This document shows positions 25,571 through 34,282 of a stretch of 37,560 nucleotides of DNA, one piece after another (the stretch's first letter is position 1; each line of letters begins with the position of its first letter). Source of the stretch: UBA1413 sp964349885 (GTDB taxonomy: Bacteria > Bacteroidota > Bacteroidia > Bacteroidales > Prolixibacteraceae); NCBI GenBank assembly GCA_964349885.1, contig CAYGIQ010000007.1:1-37560 (forward strand). Reading direction: 5' to 3'. The notes under the pieces are model-generated. The model made no database searches. It saw only the letters and a program-made list of their open reading frames with translations, and was not told the origin of the DNA. The position numbers were made by a program, and so were the translations under genes.

Positions 25571-26620
25571 TTAAGATTTATTGCCTAAACCATCGGCAAG
25601 TCCAACGAGAAGGACTTCGCGTTCTAAGTCAACACCAAAATGACCGAACACCGACTGCCTGATCTCCTCAGAAAGCATAAAAATCGCACGGCCGGTAGCC
25701 TTTCCATAATTAACCAATACAAGAGCATGCTGCTTATGCACTCCGGCATCACCCTCGCGAAATCCTTTCCAGCCGCAACGGTCGATCAGCCAGCCGGCCG
25801 AGAGTTTGCATGCTCCGGTTGATGCGGAAGGATAACATGGCATTTCGGGAAAAGCATTCAAAAGCCGTTCAGCCTCTTCGGCCGACACCACCGGATTTTT
25901 AAAAAAGCTGCCGGCATTCCCCAACTCCTTAGGGTCGGGCAGCTTAGAACGCCGTATGGACATTACAGCATCCCTTACATCTACAATGGTAGGATTTTCG
26001 ATCGCTCCAACCCGCTCAGCTACACCCTCATAACCCAGCACCAGCTCAGGAAACTTATCGAGTCGGTAAAGAACCGACGTTACCACAAAGGCTCCCTTTA
26101 GCGTGTGCTTAAAGATCGAATCGCGGTAGGCAAAAGCACAATCATCGACCTGCAACACTTCGGAGGCACCTGTATGCAGATGAATTCCGGCAACCGATTC
26201 AACCACCGAAGAAACCTCTTGCCCATAGGCACCTATATTTTGAACCACAGAAGCCCCAACCCGACCGGGAATCATTGAAAGATTTTCAATTCCACCCCAA
26301 CCATTCCAGACACTGTATTGCACCAGATCGTCCCAAACCACACCTGCACCAACCCGCACCCAAATGTGCGAACGATTTTCCCGCTCCACCTGAATACCCG
26401 GAACATTGGGAAAGATAACGGTACCGTGGAAGTCATCGACCAGCAGCAAATTACTACCTCCGCCCAGCACCAACGTTGGTCTTTCGGCGACACGACCGTT
26501 GGTTTCCAAATAGGAAAGCAAATCTTCGGCCTCGGTGAACTCAAAAAAGGCATCAGCCATGGCCTCTACGCCAAATGTATTGTATCGCCCGAGCGAATAG
26601 TGTTCAAAAAATCGGATCAT
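25571..26620 (-). CDS. murB: UDP-N-acetylenolpyruvoylglucosamine reductase
   Basis: This 349-residue cytoplasmic FAD enzyme reduces UDP-GlcNAc-enolpyruvate to UDP-MurNAc in peptidoglycan synthesis. The FAD-binding motif LGGGSNLLL is at 52-60, and MIPGRVGASVVQNIGAYG follows. The catalytic residues are Arg166 (YRDSIFK), Ser238 (GNAGSFFKNP) and a C-terminal Glu in LEREV. It is a type I (E. coli-like) MurB that keeps the long loop missing from type II. The start MIRFFEHYSLGRYNTFGV is the usual N-terminus, with the promoter only about 10 nt upstream of the ATG. It is divergent from a glycosyltransferase with overlapping promoters. Confidence 0.95.
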   Translation of the reverse strand: MIRFFEHYSLGRYNTFGVEAMADAFFEFTEAEDLLSYLETNGRVAERPTLVLGGGSNLLLVDDFHGTVIFPNVPGIQVERENRSHIWVRVGAGVVWDDLVQYSVWNGWGGIENLSMIPGRVGASVVQNIGAYGQEVSSVVESVAGIHLHTGASEVLQVDDCAFAYRDSIFKHTLKGAFVVTSVLYRLDKFPELVLGYEGVAERVGAIENPTIVDVRDAVMSIRRSKLPDPKELGNAGSFFKNPVVSAEEAERLLNAFPEMPCYPSASTGACKLSAGWLIDRCGWKGFREGDAGVHKQHALVLVNYGKATGRAIFMLSEEIRQSVFGHFGVDLEREVLLVGLADGLGNKS

Positions 26621-26628
26621 TATTACCT

Positions 26629-26659
26629 TTTGGCCTCAAAGATAATTGAACTATATTTG
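26629..26659 (+). promoter_or_regulatory. Promoter of glycosyltransferase 4 (TTTG-N19-TATATTTG)
   Basis: TTTG (26629-26632) and TATATTTG (26652-26659) are separated by 19 nt, an ideal match. Transcription near 26666 would begin downstream of the first in-frame TTG (26646), supporting the later start at 26682. Confidence 0.7.
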
Positions 26660-26670
26660 GGATATATCAA
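26637..26670 (-). promoter_or_regulatory. Promoter of murB (TTG-N23-TATCTTTG)
   Basis: On the minus strand, TTG (26670-26668) and the perfect -7 TATCTTTG (26644-26637) are 23 nt apart. The start of transcription would be about 10 nt before the ATG. It is interleaved with the promoter of the divergent gene. Confidence 0.6.
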
Positions 26671-26681
26671 AACTGCGTATT

Positions 26682-27818
26682 TTGACCCGAATTATCGTAG
26701 CTGTAACCAACGACCTTGCAGGCGACAACCGTGTGCATAAGGTATGCACTACCTTGTTCGAAAATGGCTATGAAGTTTTGCTCATCGGGCGAAGATTTAC
26801 CAGAACGCTCCCACTTCGGCAGCGCAGTTATGCTACCCACCGGTTCCGATTGCTGTTCAGTACCGGGCCATTGTTCTATCTTGAATACAATTTGCGGCTC
26901 TGGTGTTTTCTTATGCGAAAACAACCCAACATACTGCTGGCAAACGACCTCGACACTTTGCCTGCCATGTCGGCTGCAGCCACGTTAAAAGGATGCAGAC
27001 TGGTGTACGATAGTCATGAATATTTTACTGAAGTTCCTGAATTGATCCACCGACGATGGGTGCGTGCCATCTGGCTTTGGCTCGAGCGGCGACTGATACC
27101 AAGTGTCGATGCTGCCTACACGGTGTGCCAGTCGATTGCCGATGCCTATACAAACCAATATTCGATTGATTTTCAGGTAATCCACAACTATCCGAACGCT
27201 AGGAAAAAAGCGGGGCGCCGACCGGTAGCCGAGGGCAAGCCGATTGTTTTATATCAGGGAGCGCTCAATGTGGGCCGTGGGCTGGAGCAGGCCATTGCCG
27301 CCATGCAATACCTTCCGGAGGCCCGTCTGATAATTGCGGGAGGAGGATACATGAAGAAAAGACTACTTGAAATGGCCGACGGGGTGCCGACAGGCAACGT
27401 GGAATTCGTCGGACGGTTGCCGGTGGAAGAGTTAACCACACTCACACGGAAGGCAGCACTAGGAATTTCGATCGAAGAAGACCTGGGACTCAATTACCGG
27501 TATGCCCTACCCAACAAACTGTTTGATTACATCCAAGCAGGAATTCCTGTGGTAGTAAGCAGTCTGCCCGAAATGCGGCAGGTGGTCGAAAAATACGATA
27601 TTGGCCTTGTTTCAACAAGCCATGAGCCTATACAACTGGCCGCAATTTTCCGGCAAGCACTTTTCAATCAGCGGCTGCGCAGCCAATGGCAGTCTGGCCT
27701 TAAAGAGGCTTCCAATGCCCTTATTTGGGAAAATGAAGTACCCAAGTTGCTGAAGATCTTCGGCGAACATGGAAACAGCAAGAAGGTACCTACTCCCAAC
27801 GCTTCTACAAAAGACTAG
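26682..27818 (+). CDS. Family 4 (group 1) glycosyltransferase
   Basis: This 378-residue protein starts at a TTG codon (26682) that yields MTRIIVAVTNDLAGDNRVHK, the typical N-terminus of this Bacteroidota group. No ATG is available, and an earlier TTG at 26646 lies inside the promoter. It has a GT-B fold. The N-terminal acceptor domain contains ANDLDTLPA and LVYDSHEYFTEVPEL. The C-terminal donor domain contains VLYQGALNVGRGLEQAI, LIIAGGGY, VEFVGRLPVEEL and the sugar-nucleotide motif LPNKLFDYIQAGIPVVVS. It probably adds a sugar to a cell-surface glycan. The exact donor and acceptor are unknown. Its stop overlaps the convergent mltG stop by 4 nt. Confidence 0.88.
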   Translation: MTRIIVAVTNDLAGDNRVHKVCTTLFENGYEVLLIGRRFTRTLPLRQRSYATHRFRLLFSTGPLFYLEYNLRLWCFLMRKQPNILLANDLDTLPAMSAAATLKGCRLVYDSHEYFTEVPELIHRRWVRAIWLWLERRLIPSVDAAYTVCQSIADAYTNQYSIDFQVIHNYPNARKKAGRRPVAEGKPIVLYQGALNVGRGLEQAIAAMQYLPEARLIIAGGGYMKKRLLEMADGVPTGNVEFVGRLPVEELTTLTRKAALGISIEEDLGLNYRYALPNKLFDYIQAGIPVVVSSLPEMRQVVEKYDIGLVSTSHEPIQLAAIFRQALFNQRLRSQWQSGLKEASNALIWENEVPKLLKIFGEHGNSKKVPTPNASTKD

Positions 27819-28873
27819 CGAAATATCTTTCGGGCATCGAGGGCCCTGCGGTAGCGCTCGGCATTCCGGTTGTGTTCCGATAGCGTGCGGGCAAACAAAT
27901 GGTATCCCGAAAAATCGTCGCTTGCACAAAAGTATAAGTAGTCGTGCGATTCAAAGTGTAAGACTGCATCGATCGATGAGATTTCGGAGAAGGTTATCGG
28001 TCCGGGGGGTAGGCCGGCATACTTGTAGGTATTGTAGGGTGAATCGATTGCAAGATGACTGAACAACACCCGTTGCAGCGTGACATCGCCCACGGCAAAT
28101 TTCACGGTAGGATCGGCCTGTAGGGGCATGCCCCGCTTAAGTCGGTTGATATAGACTCCGGCAACCCGAGGCTTCTCATCCCGCTTTACGGTCTCTTCCT
28201 GTACTATAGATGCAAGAATGGTTACCTCAACCGGACTCATTCCCAGCTCGGCAGCCCGTGCCATCCTTGTTTCATTCCAGAACCGGTCGTGTTCAACCTT
28301 CATCCGGGCAACAAAATCAGATGCAGAAGTGGTCCAGTAAAACTCATAGGTATTGGGGATAAACATGGCACTGAAGGTTTCGATGGAGAATCCATAGTCA
28401 GCAGCCGTTTCGGGAGTGAACAATTCAGCAACAGAAGCGGAATCGGCCTGAATATAGTTGCTTACCACAGCGGCCAACTGTGGCGGAAATCTGATGTTGT
28501 TGAAAGTAAGTCGCACCGGCTCCTGCAATCCGGCGCGCAACATATTCACCATCTGATTGCTGTTCGTGCCGGGTTTGAAGTGATACCGGCCGGGCCTTAC
28601 CACCCGTTGATACTCTTTCCGTTTGGCTACCCAATTGAAAGCTTTAGGGTTAATCAACACTTCGTTTAATACAAGCGAATCCATCACCATGGCATAATCT
28701 GCGCCCTTCTGAATGTACAAAACGTAATCGCGTTGAACATTGTCATCGAAAATATAGCCAAAAAGCTGCCAGGCACGTAGTCCAGCAATTATGAGTGCCA
28801 CTGCCACCACCAGCATGATATAGCGGGCCACCCTGGGTAAAAAATTAATTTTGTGATGTTGTTCCAACTTCAT
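27815..28873 (-). CDS. mltG: Endolytic transglycosylase MltG
   Basis: This 352-residue protein has one N-terminal membrane helix (about 16-32, VARYIMLVVAVALIIAG) and a periplasmic YceG domain. An N-terminal LysM-like subdomain (YVLYIQKGADYAMVMDSL) is followed by the catalytic region LASIVQEETVKRDEKPRVAGVYINRL; the conserved Glu is in QEET (226/227). QADPTVKFAV and SPYNTYKYAGLPPGPI complete the family signature. MltG cuts nascent glycan strands near their membrane anchor and sets glycan length. The promoter is just upstream. It converges on the glycosyltransferase with a 4-nt overlap. Confidence 0.94.
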   Translation of the reverse strand: MKLEQHHKINFLPRVARYIMLVVAVALIIAGLRAWQLFGYIFDDNVQRDYVLYIQKGADYAMVMDSLVLNEVLINPKAFNWVAKRKEYQRVVRPGRYHFKPGTNSNQMVNMLRAGLQEPVRLTFNNIRFPPQLAAVVSNYIQADSASVAELFTPETAADYGFSIETFSAMFIPNTYEFYWTTSASDFVARMKVEHDRFWNETRMARAAELGMSPVEVTILASIVQEETVKRDEKPRVAGVYINRLKRGMPLQADPTVKFAVGDVTLQRVLFSHLAIDSPYNTYKYAGLPPGPITFSEISSIDAVLHFESHDYLYFCASDDFSGYHLFARTLSEHNRNAERYRRALDARKIFR

Positions 28874-28890
28874 AGAAATGTAATTTAAGG

Positions 28891-28898
28891 CAAATGTA
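28891..28898 (-). promoter_or_regulatory. -7 promoter element TACATTTG for mltG
   Basis: The minus strand reads TACATTTG, a perfect TAnnTTTG match 17 nt before the ATG at 28873. No -33 TTG is seen at the usual distance. Confidence 0.45.
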
Positions 28899-28962
28899 AA
28901 ATTTATCCTGCTTACTTAGGTTAATTTTAACTTCGGTGGCAGGGATGGTAACCCTGTAAAGA

Positions 28963-28992
28963 TTGCAAAACAACCCTTTTTTGCTACTTTTG
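28963..28992 (+). promoter_or_regulatory. Promoter of the flavo-diiron protein (TTG-N19-TACTTTTG)
   Basis: TTG (28963-28965) and TACTTTTG (28985-28992) are 19 nt apart, a consensus promoter. It lies inside the apparent 5' extension of the reading frame and so shows that translation begins at the ATG at 29014. Confidence 0.75.
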
Positions 28993-29013
28993 CATGGCAA
29001 AAAAAATCAAAAT

Positions 29014-30207
29014 ATGTTAGAGGCTAAGCTTACCGAAGGAATTTACTTTTTGGGGTTCAACGATCGCCGAACCCACCTGTTCGAAAACATTTGGCCCATT
29101 CCTCAGGGTATATCCTACAACTCCTACCTTATTGTAGATGAAAAGATTGCTTTGGTTGATACCGTAGAGCGCCAGTTCATCGACGATTACCTCGAACACA
29201 TTGAAAGCATTATTGGAGACCGCAGCGTTGACTATTTGGTTATCAACCATATGGAACCCGATCATTCAGGGGCTTTAAGGGCATTGGTCACCAAATATCC
29301 CAATGTTACCCTAGTAGGCAACAAAAAGACTTTTGGCTTTGTGGAAAACTACTATTTCAGTCCCACCCATACACTCGAAGTCAAAGACGACGATGTACTG
29401 TCGCTGGGCAAATTCAACCTGCAATTCAGGACCATCCCAATGGTGCATTGGCCCGAAACAATGGTTGCTTACGAGACCACCAACAAAATCCTTTTCTCAG
29501 GCGATGCCTTTGGCAGTTACGGTACGCTCGACGGAGGCATCTTCGACGATGAGATAAATCTTGATTTTTATGAAGTTGAAGTAATGCGTTATTTCACCAA
29601 CATTGTTGGAAAATATTGTGCCCATACCCAAAGGGCCATTAAGAAGCTGGCCGACCTCGACATACGCATGATTGCCGCCACACACGGTCCGGTTTGGCGA
29701 ACCGACCTCAACTGGGTGTTAAACCGTTACAACAAATGGAGCACCTACGACACCGAAGAGGGGGTTATCATTGTGTACGGATCGATGTATGGCAATACCG
29801 CAAAAATGGCCGATACCATTGCCCGACGGCTTTCAGAGAGAGGAATTGTCAACATTCGGGTGTACGATGCCGCAAAAACCCACTCCTCATATATTATCAA
29901 CGATTTGTTTAAGTACAAAGGCTTTATTGTAGGGAGTGTTGCCTACAACAATGCGCTTTTCCCTGCCGTCGAAACCCTTATATCCACCATAGCCCATATG
30001 GGCATAAAAGACCATTATTTGGGAGTATTTGGCAACTACTCCTGGAACGGCGGAGGGGTAAAAAACCTCATGGCATTTGCCGACAGTATTCAATGGGAAA
30101 TGGTGTATGAGCCAATAGAAGAGAAGGGGGCACTAAAAATTTCAACCCGCGAACAGCTGTTTGCCCTGGCCGATGCAATGGCCAAAAAACTTAAGGGAAA
30201 AGCGTAG
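29014..30207 (+). CDS. fprA: A-type flavo-diiron protein (FprA-like oxygen/NO reductase)
   Basis: From the ATG at 29014 the protein has 397 residues, the standard length. The N-terminal metallo-beta-lactamase-like domain holds the diiron ligands His79, Glu81 and Asp83 (NHMEPDHSG), His145 (MVHWPE), Asp164 (SGDAFG) and His224 (ATHGPVW). The flavodoxin domain, from about 250, carries the FMN loop YGSMYGNTA and later GNYSWNGGGV. Such cytoplasmic enzymes reduce O2 to water (or NO to N2O) with electrons from rubredoxin or F420-type donors and protect anaerobes. No rubredoxin gene is adjacent. The upstream in-frame codons starting at 28963 belong to the promoter region. It converges on ftsE with a 3-nt spacer. 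Confidence 0.94.
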   Translation: MLEAKLTEGIYFLGFNDRRTHLFENIWPIPQGISYNSYLIVDEKIALVDTVERQFIDDYLEHIESIIGDRSVDYLVINHMEPDHSGALRALVTKYPNVTLVGNKKTFGFVENYYFSPTHTLEVKDDDVLSLGKFNLQFRTIPMVHWPETMVAYETTNKILFSGDAFGSYGTLDGGIFDDEINLDFYEVEVMRYFTNIVGKYCAHTQRAIKKLADLDIRMIAATHGPVWRTDLNWVLNRYNKWSTYDTEEGVIIVYGSMYGNTAKMADTIARRLSERGIVNIRVYDAAKTHSSYIINDLFKYKGFIVGSVAYNNALFPAVETLISTIAHMGIKDHYLGVFGNYSWNGGGVKNLMAFADSIQWEMVYEPIEEKGALKISTREQLFALADAMAKKLKGKA

Positions 30208-30210
30208 CCT

Positions 30211-30924
30211 TTAGATTAAAAATTCGTCGAAATTGATCAGGCCACTTCCGGCAGAAGTGTCGGTAATCGCATAGTTCTCACAAACTAGGATCCGGGTCTG
30301 ATGCCGGCTTATCAAAGCGTAATTGTGGGTTGCCATCACCACCGTTTTACCCGAACGGTTGAGTTCTATGAGCAGTGACTGAATCTTTTCGGAAGTTTCT
30401 GGATCAAGATTTCCGGTAGGCTCATCCGCCAAAAGAATTGGGGGATCGTTGAGCAAAGCACGGGCGATAACAATGTGTTGCTGTTCGCCACCAGAAAGCT
30501 GATGGGGCATCTTGTTGAGATGTTTTTCCATTCCCACCATTGTCAAAACCTCTATGGCGCGATCGGTAATGGTTTTACTGTTTTTCCATCCGGTTGCCCT
30601 AAGCACAAACTCCAGATTGTTGCGCACACTGCGATCGGTTAACAACCGGAAATCCTGAAAAATTACGCCCAATTTCCTGCGCAACATAGGCAGTTCGGAG
30701 CGTTTCAATGTATGCAATGCAAATCCTGCCACTGTTCCCTTACCTGACTCCAAGGGTATTTCTCCGTTAAACGTTTTGACCAGACTCGATTTGCCGGTAC
30801 CCACCCTCCCAATCAAATAAACGAATTCTCCCTCACCTATCGTGAGATTAACGTTGTGCAGCACAAGATTTTCGGACTGATAAATCTCTGCACCCTCTAG
30901 AATAATAATGGGTTCTCCGCTCAT
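30211..30924 (-). CDS. ftsE: Cell division ATP-binding protein FtsE
   Basis: This 237-residue ABC ATPase has Walker A GRVGTGKS (39-46), Q-loop VIFQD (87-91), signature LSGGEQQ (143-149), Walker B ILLADEP (163-169) and H-loop MATHNY. The GRVGTGKSSLVK Walker A and the short size identify the FtsE/LolD class, and the Bacteroidota FtsE pattern fits best. With FtsX in the inner membrane it controls septal peptidoglycan hydrolases. FtsX is not in the window, so an alternative LolD-like role is possible. The residue after LSGGEQQ is His (150), where most relatives have Arg. It diverges from the TPR gene across 277 nt. Confidence 0.82.
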   Translation of the reverse strand: MSGEPIIILEGAEIYQSENLVLHNVNLTIGEGEFVYLIGRVGTGKSSLVKTFNGEIPLESGKGTVAGFALHTLKRSELPMLRRKLGVIFQDFRLLTDRSVRNNLEFVLRATGWKNSKTITDRAIEVLTMVGMEKHLNKMPHQLSGGEQQHIVIARALLNDPPILLADEPTGNLDPETSEKIQSLLIELNRSGKTVVMATHNYALISRHQTRILVCENYAITDTSAGSGLINFDEFLI

Positions 30925-31201
30925 TAAGCCGCAATTTAAGAGCGAAAGGTAGCGTAAACATTTTTAACAGGCAGAATACTAAATAAAAGTAATAAACAGT
31001 TTCATGTTAAGAAAACATCCTCAAAATTACGAACTGTGCGAAAGTATCACGCTATATTCGCTCGATTGTGCTCCGAATTGAAAAAAGTTGCGTAATGATG
31101 GCACAAAAATTGACAAATTCATGAAGTTCCGATTGCAAAGGAAAGCGAAATCCTTAAAAAAAGTCTTTCCTACAATCGCCTGAATCAAAAAAATCCTAAG
31201 C

Positions 31202-34200
31202 ATGAACAGAAATACATTGCTTTTCATCTTAACTGTGATGTTGGCATATGCAACAGGAGCAAAGGCTCAGCAGACGCTTTGGCATACAGAAATCACCCGC
31301 GAGGTTGCCCTGGGTAAAACCTTGTATCAGGCTGCCAGCTATAATGCTTCCTTCAGACAATTTGAAAAAATCGCTCAAACCCCCAACATTCCTTTGGATA
31401 TCGCCACGGAAGCGCGATACTATATGGCAGTTTCGGCGCTTCGATCGGGCCACAAATCGGGAGAACAGCTTCTTGTCACCTTTATTGGAGAAGATAATAC
31501 CAGTCCGTATGTTCACCACGCCAACTTTCATCTGGCAGAGCATCAATTTGAGTTGGGCCGGCATACGCAGGTATTGCGAACCTTGTCAAACATCAACGAG
31601 AAGGTACTTACCGACACCGATCAAATTTCTGCACACTACATGCGGGGCTATTCGCATATGATGGGCGACCAGCTTGATCTGGCACTCAATTCTTTTGTGC
31701 TGGTTAAGGATAAAAACCATATCATGTCGAGACCAGCTACCTATTACCATGCGCATATTCATTACCTCCGAAACAATTTCGAAACAGCACTTCAGGGCTT
31801 CAGATCATTGCAGGAAGATGCCAACTTTTCGAAAATAATTCCGGTGTATGTAAGTCAAATTTATTATAAGCAACAGCGCTACAACGATGTTGTTAACTAC
31901 ACTGTTCCCATCATCAACCAGATGGAAGAGCAGTATAAGCCGGAACTGGCCAAAATTATTGGTGATGCATACTTTCAGCTAAAACGATATACCGAGGCAA
32001 TTCAGTTTCTGGAATATTACCACCAGATGCCGGGACAAAAAAGCAGAGAAGACAATTATCTCCTTGGATTCTGCTACCACACGACCGGATCGTGGGATAA
32101 GTCGTTACCATACCTTGAGGCAGCTGCAAGGGGGACCGACCAGCTGGCGCAAAGCGCCTATTACCATCTGGCCGATGGGTATATCCGAACCGGCCAGAAA
32201 GAGCGGGCAAGGGCTGCTTTCGAATCCGCGGCGGAAATGACCTTTGACGACCGAATCCGGGAAGACGCCCTTTTTAACTATGCAAAACTTACCTACGAGT
32301 TATCCTACTCTCCTTTCAACGAAACCATCAAGGCCTTCGACCGGTATATTTCGCTTTATCCCAATTCGGAGCGCAATACCCAGGCATATCAATACCTAGT
32401 GGAAGTATTTATGGTTACTCGGAATTATCGGGATGCCATTGCTTCAATAGAGAAAATTGCCGTTAAAAACAACGCCATCAATCAGGCCTACCAGCGGGTT
32501 ACCTATTATCGTGGCATCGAACTTTTCGGAAACAACGATTTCAGTCAGGCAATTGCCCACTTCGACAAGTCGTTGCAACAAAACATTTCGGCCCAATTAA
32601 CCGCAAGCGCCCGTTACTGGAGGGCAGAAGCACTATACCGTTCCGGAAATTTCACCTCTTCGGCCAATGGATACAATCAATTTCTGGTTAGCCCAGGGGC
32701 GTTCTCGCTCCCTGAATACAACGATGGACATTATGGACTCGGCTATGCCTACTTTAAGTTGGAAGATTATGCCCGCTCCGCCGATGCCTTCAGAAAATAC
32801 CTGAACGCCGTTCGAAGCCAATCAGTACCCAAAGTAGCAGATGCACATAATCGACTGGGCGACAACTATTTTCAGCAGCGAAACTATACAGAGGCAGTTA
32901 AAAGTTACCAAGCAGCCTTGAATATGCGGTTGTACGACGCCGACTATTCACTCTACCAGCTGGCCTTTACCAGTGGGTTGATGCGCGATCGCAACGGCAA
33001 AATCAACCAGTTGAGGAACTTAATCAACTCCTTCCCGCAGTCGGCCTACATCGATGATGCCCGTTTTGAGCTTAGCCGCACCTACCAGGAAGAGGGTCAG
33101 TTTGAAGCTGCTGCAAGCGAATACCGCATATTGATCGACAACCACCGTGAAAGTGTACATTACCCAAGGGCTCTACTCCAGATGGGACTAATCAACTACA
33201 ATACGGGCGACTACGCCAGTTCTCTGCGTTATTACAAGGAGGTTGTAGAGAAATTTACCGGAACTGCCGATGCCCAGGCAGCCTTAATGGGCATCAGGAA
33301 CTGCTATGTCGAGATGAACGATGTAGATGCCTATTTTGCCTATGCCAACTCCGTTGGCAGGGGTGTTACAGTTACCCGTGGCACTCAGGACTCACTGCTA
33401 TATGTATCGGCAGAGCGCCAGTTTATGGCCGGCGATCCAAATGCTGCCGCACAGCTGCAGCGCTACCTCGACCAATTTCCCAATGGTGGATTTGCACTGA
33501 ATGCTCACTTTTATCTTGGGGAAGCGCTTTATGGCTCGGGGCAGTATTCCAGAGCACTTGAGCACTATGTTTATGTTACCCGTCAGCCCCTGAATCCCTT
33601 CAGCGAAAATGCCTATGTACGAGGAGCAGAACTGCTGTTTAACGCCACAAGGTACGGTGAAGCATTGGAGTTGTACAATCGTCTCGAAACCATCGCAAAC
33701 AGTAAAACCAATACCATTAGAGCCTTAACTGGTAAAATGCGGTCTTCATACAGACTCGAACGCTACAGCGATGCCATCGCCAATGCGACCCGTTTACAAC
33801 AGGCCGAAAAACCATCTGAATCACTGCTCCGAGAAGCCAACTATATAACAGCAAAATCGCACTACAATCTCACTCAGATTGATCAGGCTTTACCCCTATT
33901 CCAGACACTTGCCGCAGAAACCAACTCTGTCGAGGGAGCAGAATCTAAGTACCTCGTAGCAGAAATCCATTTCAAGCGGCAGGCATATAGTCAAGCAGAA
34001 GCCCAAGTTATGGATTACATATCGAAAGGAACCCCCCATCAATTTTGGCTTGCAAAAAGTTTTCTACTGTTGGCCGATGTATACATCGCTCGGAACGACA
34101 ATTTTCAGGCTAGACATACCCTGCAAAGTCTAATCGACAACTATCCGGAAGAGAACGATGGAATAAAGGCCGAGGGCAATTCCCGTCTGGCCCAAATTGA

Positions 34201-34264
34201 AGCCCGCGAACGTCTAAATACGGAGTCGGCACCCGAAAACCGTATGCAAATCAATCTCAATTAA
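31202..34264 (+). CDS. Large periplasmic TPR-repeat protein
   Basis: This 1020-residue protein has an N-terminal signal peptide (MNRNTLLFILTVMLAYATGA, then KAQQ). The rest is an almost continuous solenoid of tetratricopeptide repeats, recognisable in blocks such as AIQFLEYYHQMPGQK, AHNRLGDNYFQQRNYTEAVK, LLQMGLINYNTGDYASSLRY and AHFYLGEALYGSGQYSRALE. No enzymatic domain is visible. Such proteins act as scaffolds for envelope complexes. The outer-membrane barrel gene follows after 18 nt, so the two are almost certainly one operon and probably work together in the periplasm and outer membrane. A leader inverted repeat, AGGAAAG (31139-31145) with CTTTCCT (31165-31171), precedes the start. The end is natural, with a hydrophilic tail. 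Confidence 0.88.
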   Translation: MNRNTLLFILTVMLAYATGAKAQQTLWHTEITREVALGKTLYQAASYNASFRQFEKIAQTPNIPLDIATEARYYMAVSALRSGHKSGEQLLVTFIGEDNTSPYVHHANFHLAEHQFELGRHTQVLRTLSNINEKVLTDTDQISAHYMRGYSHMMGDQLDLALNSFVLVKDKNHIMSRPATYYHAHIHYLRNNFETALQGFRSLQEDANFSKIIPVYVSQIYYKQQRYNDVVNYTVPIINQMEEQYKPELAKIIGDAYFQLKRYTEAIQFLEYYHQMPGQKSREDNYLLGFCYHTTGSWDKSLPYLEAAARGTDQLAQSAYYHLADGYIRTGQKERARAAFESAAEMTFDDRIREDALFNYAKLTYELSYSPFNETIKAFDRYISLYPNSERNTQAYQYLVEVFMVTRNYRDAIASIEKIAVKNNAINQAYQRVTYYRGIELFGNNDFSQAIAHFDKSLQQNISAQLTASARYWRAEALYRSGNFTSSANGYNQFLVSPGAFSLPEYNDGHYGLGYAYFKLEDYARSADAFRKYLNAVRSQSVPKVADAHNRLGDNYFQQRNYTEAVKSYQAALNMRLYDADYSLYQLAFTSGLMRDRNGKINQLRNLINSFPQSAYIDDARFELSRTYQEEGQFEAAASEYRILIDNHRESVHYPRALLQMGLINYNTGDYASSLRYYKEVVEKFTGTADAQAALMGIRNCYVEMNDVDAYFAYANSVGRGVTVTRGTQDSLLYVSAERQFMAGDPNAAAQLQRYLDQFPNGGFALNAHFYLGEALYGSGQYSRALEHYVYVTRQPLNPFSENAYVRGAELLFNATRYGEALELYNRLETIANSKTNTIRALTGKMRSSYRLERYSDAIANATRLQQAEKPSESLLREANYITAKSHYNLTQIDQALPLFQTLAAETNSVEGAESKYLVAEIHFKRQAYSQAEAQVMDYISKGTPHQFWLAKSFLLLADVYIARNDNFQARHTLQSLIDNYPEENDGIKAEGNSRLAQIEARERLNTESAPENRMQINLN

Positions 34265-34282
34265 TCAGAAACCCTACCGGTC

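Noticed and set aside
31027..31227. 66-codon minus-strand frame with hydrophobic residues upstream of the TPR gene
   Set aside because: It overlaps the TPR start and signal peptide on the opposite strand and has no promoter-like element. The hydrophobicity reflects AT-rich sequence.
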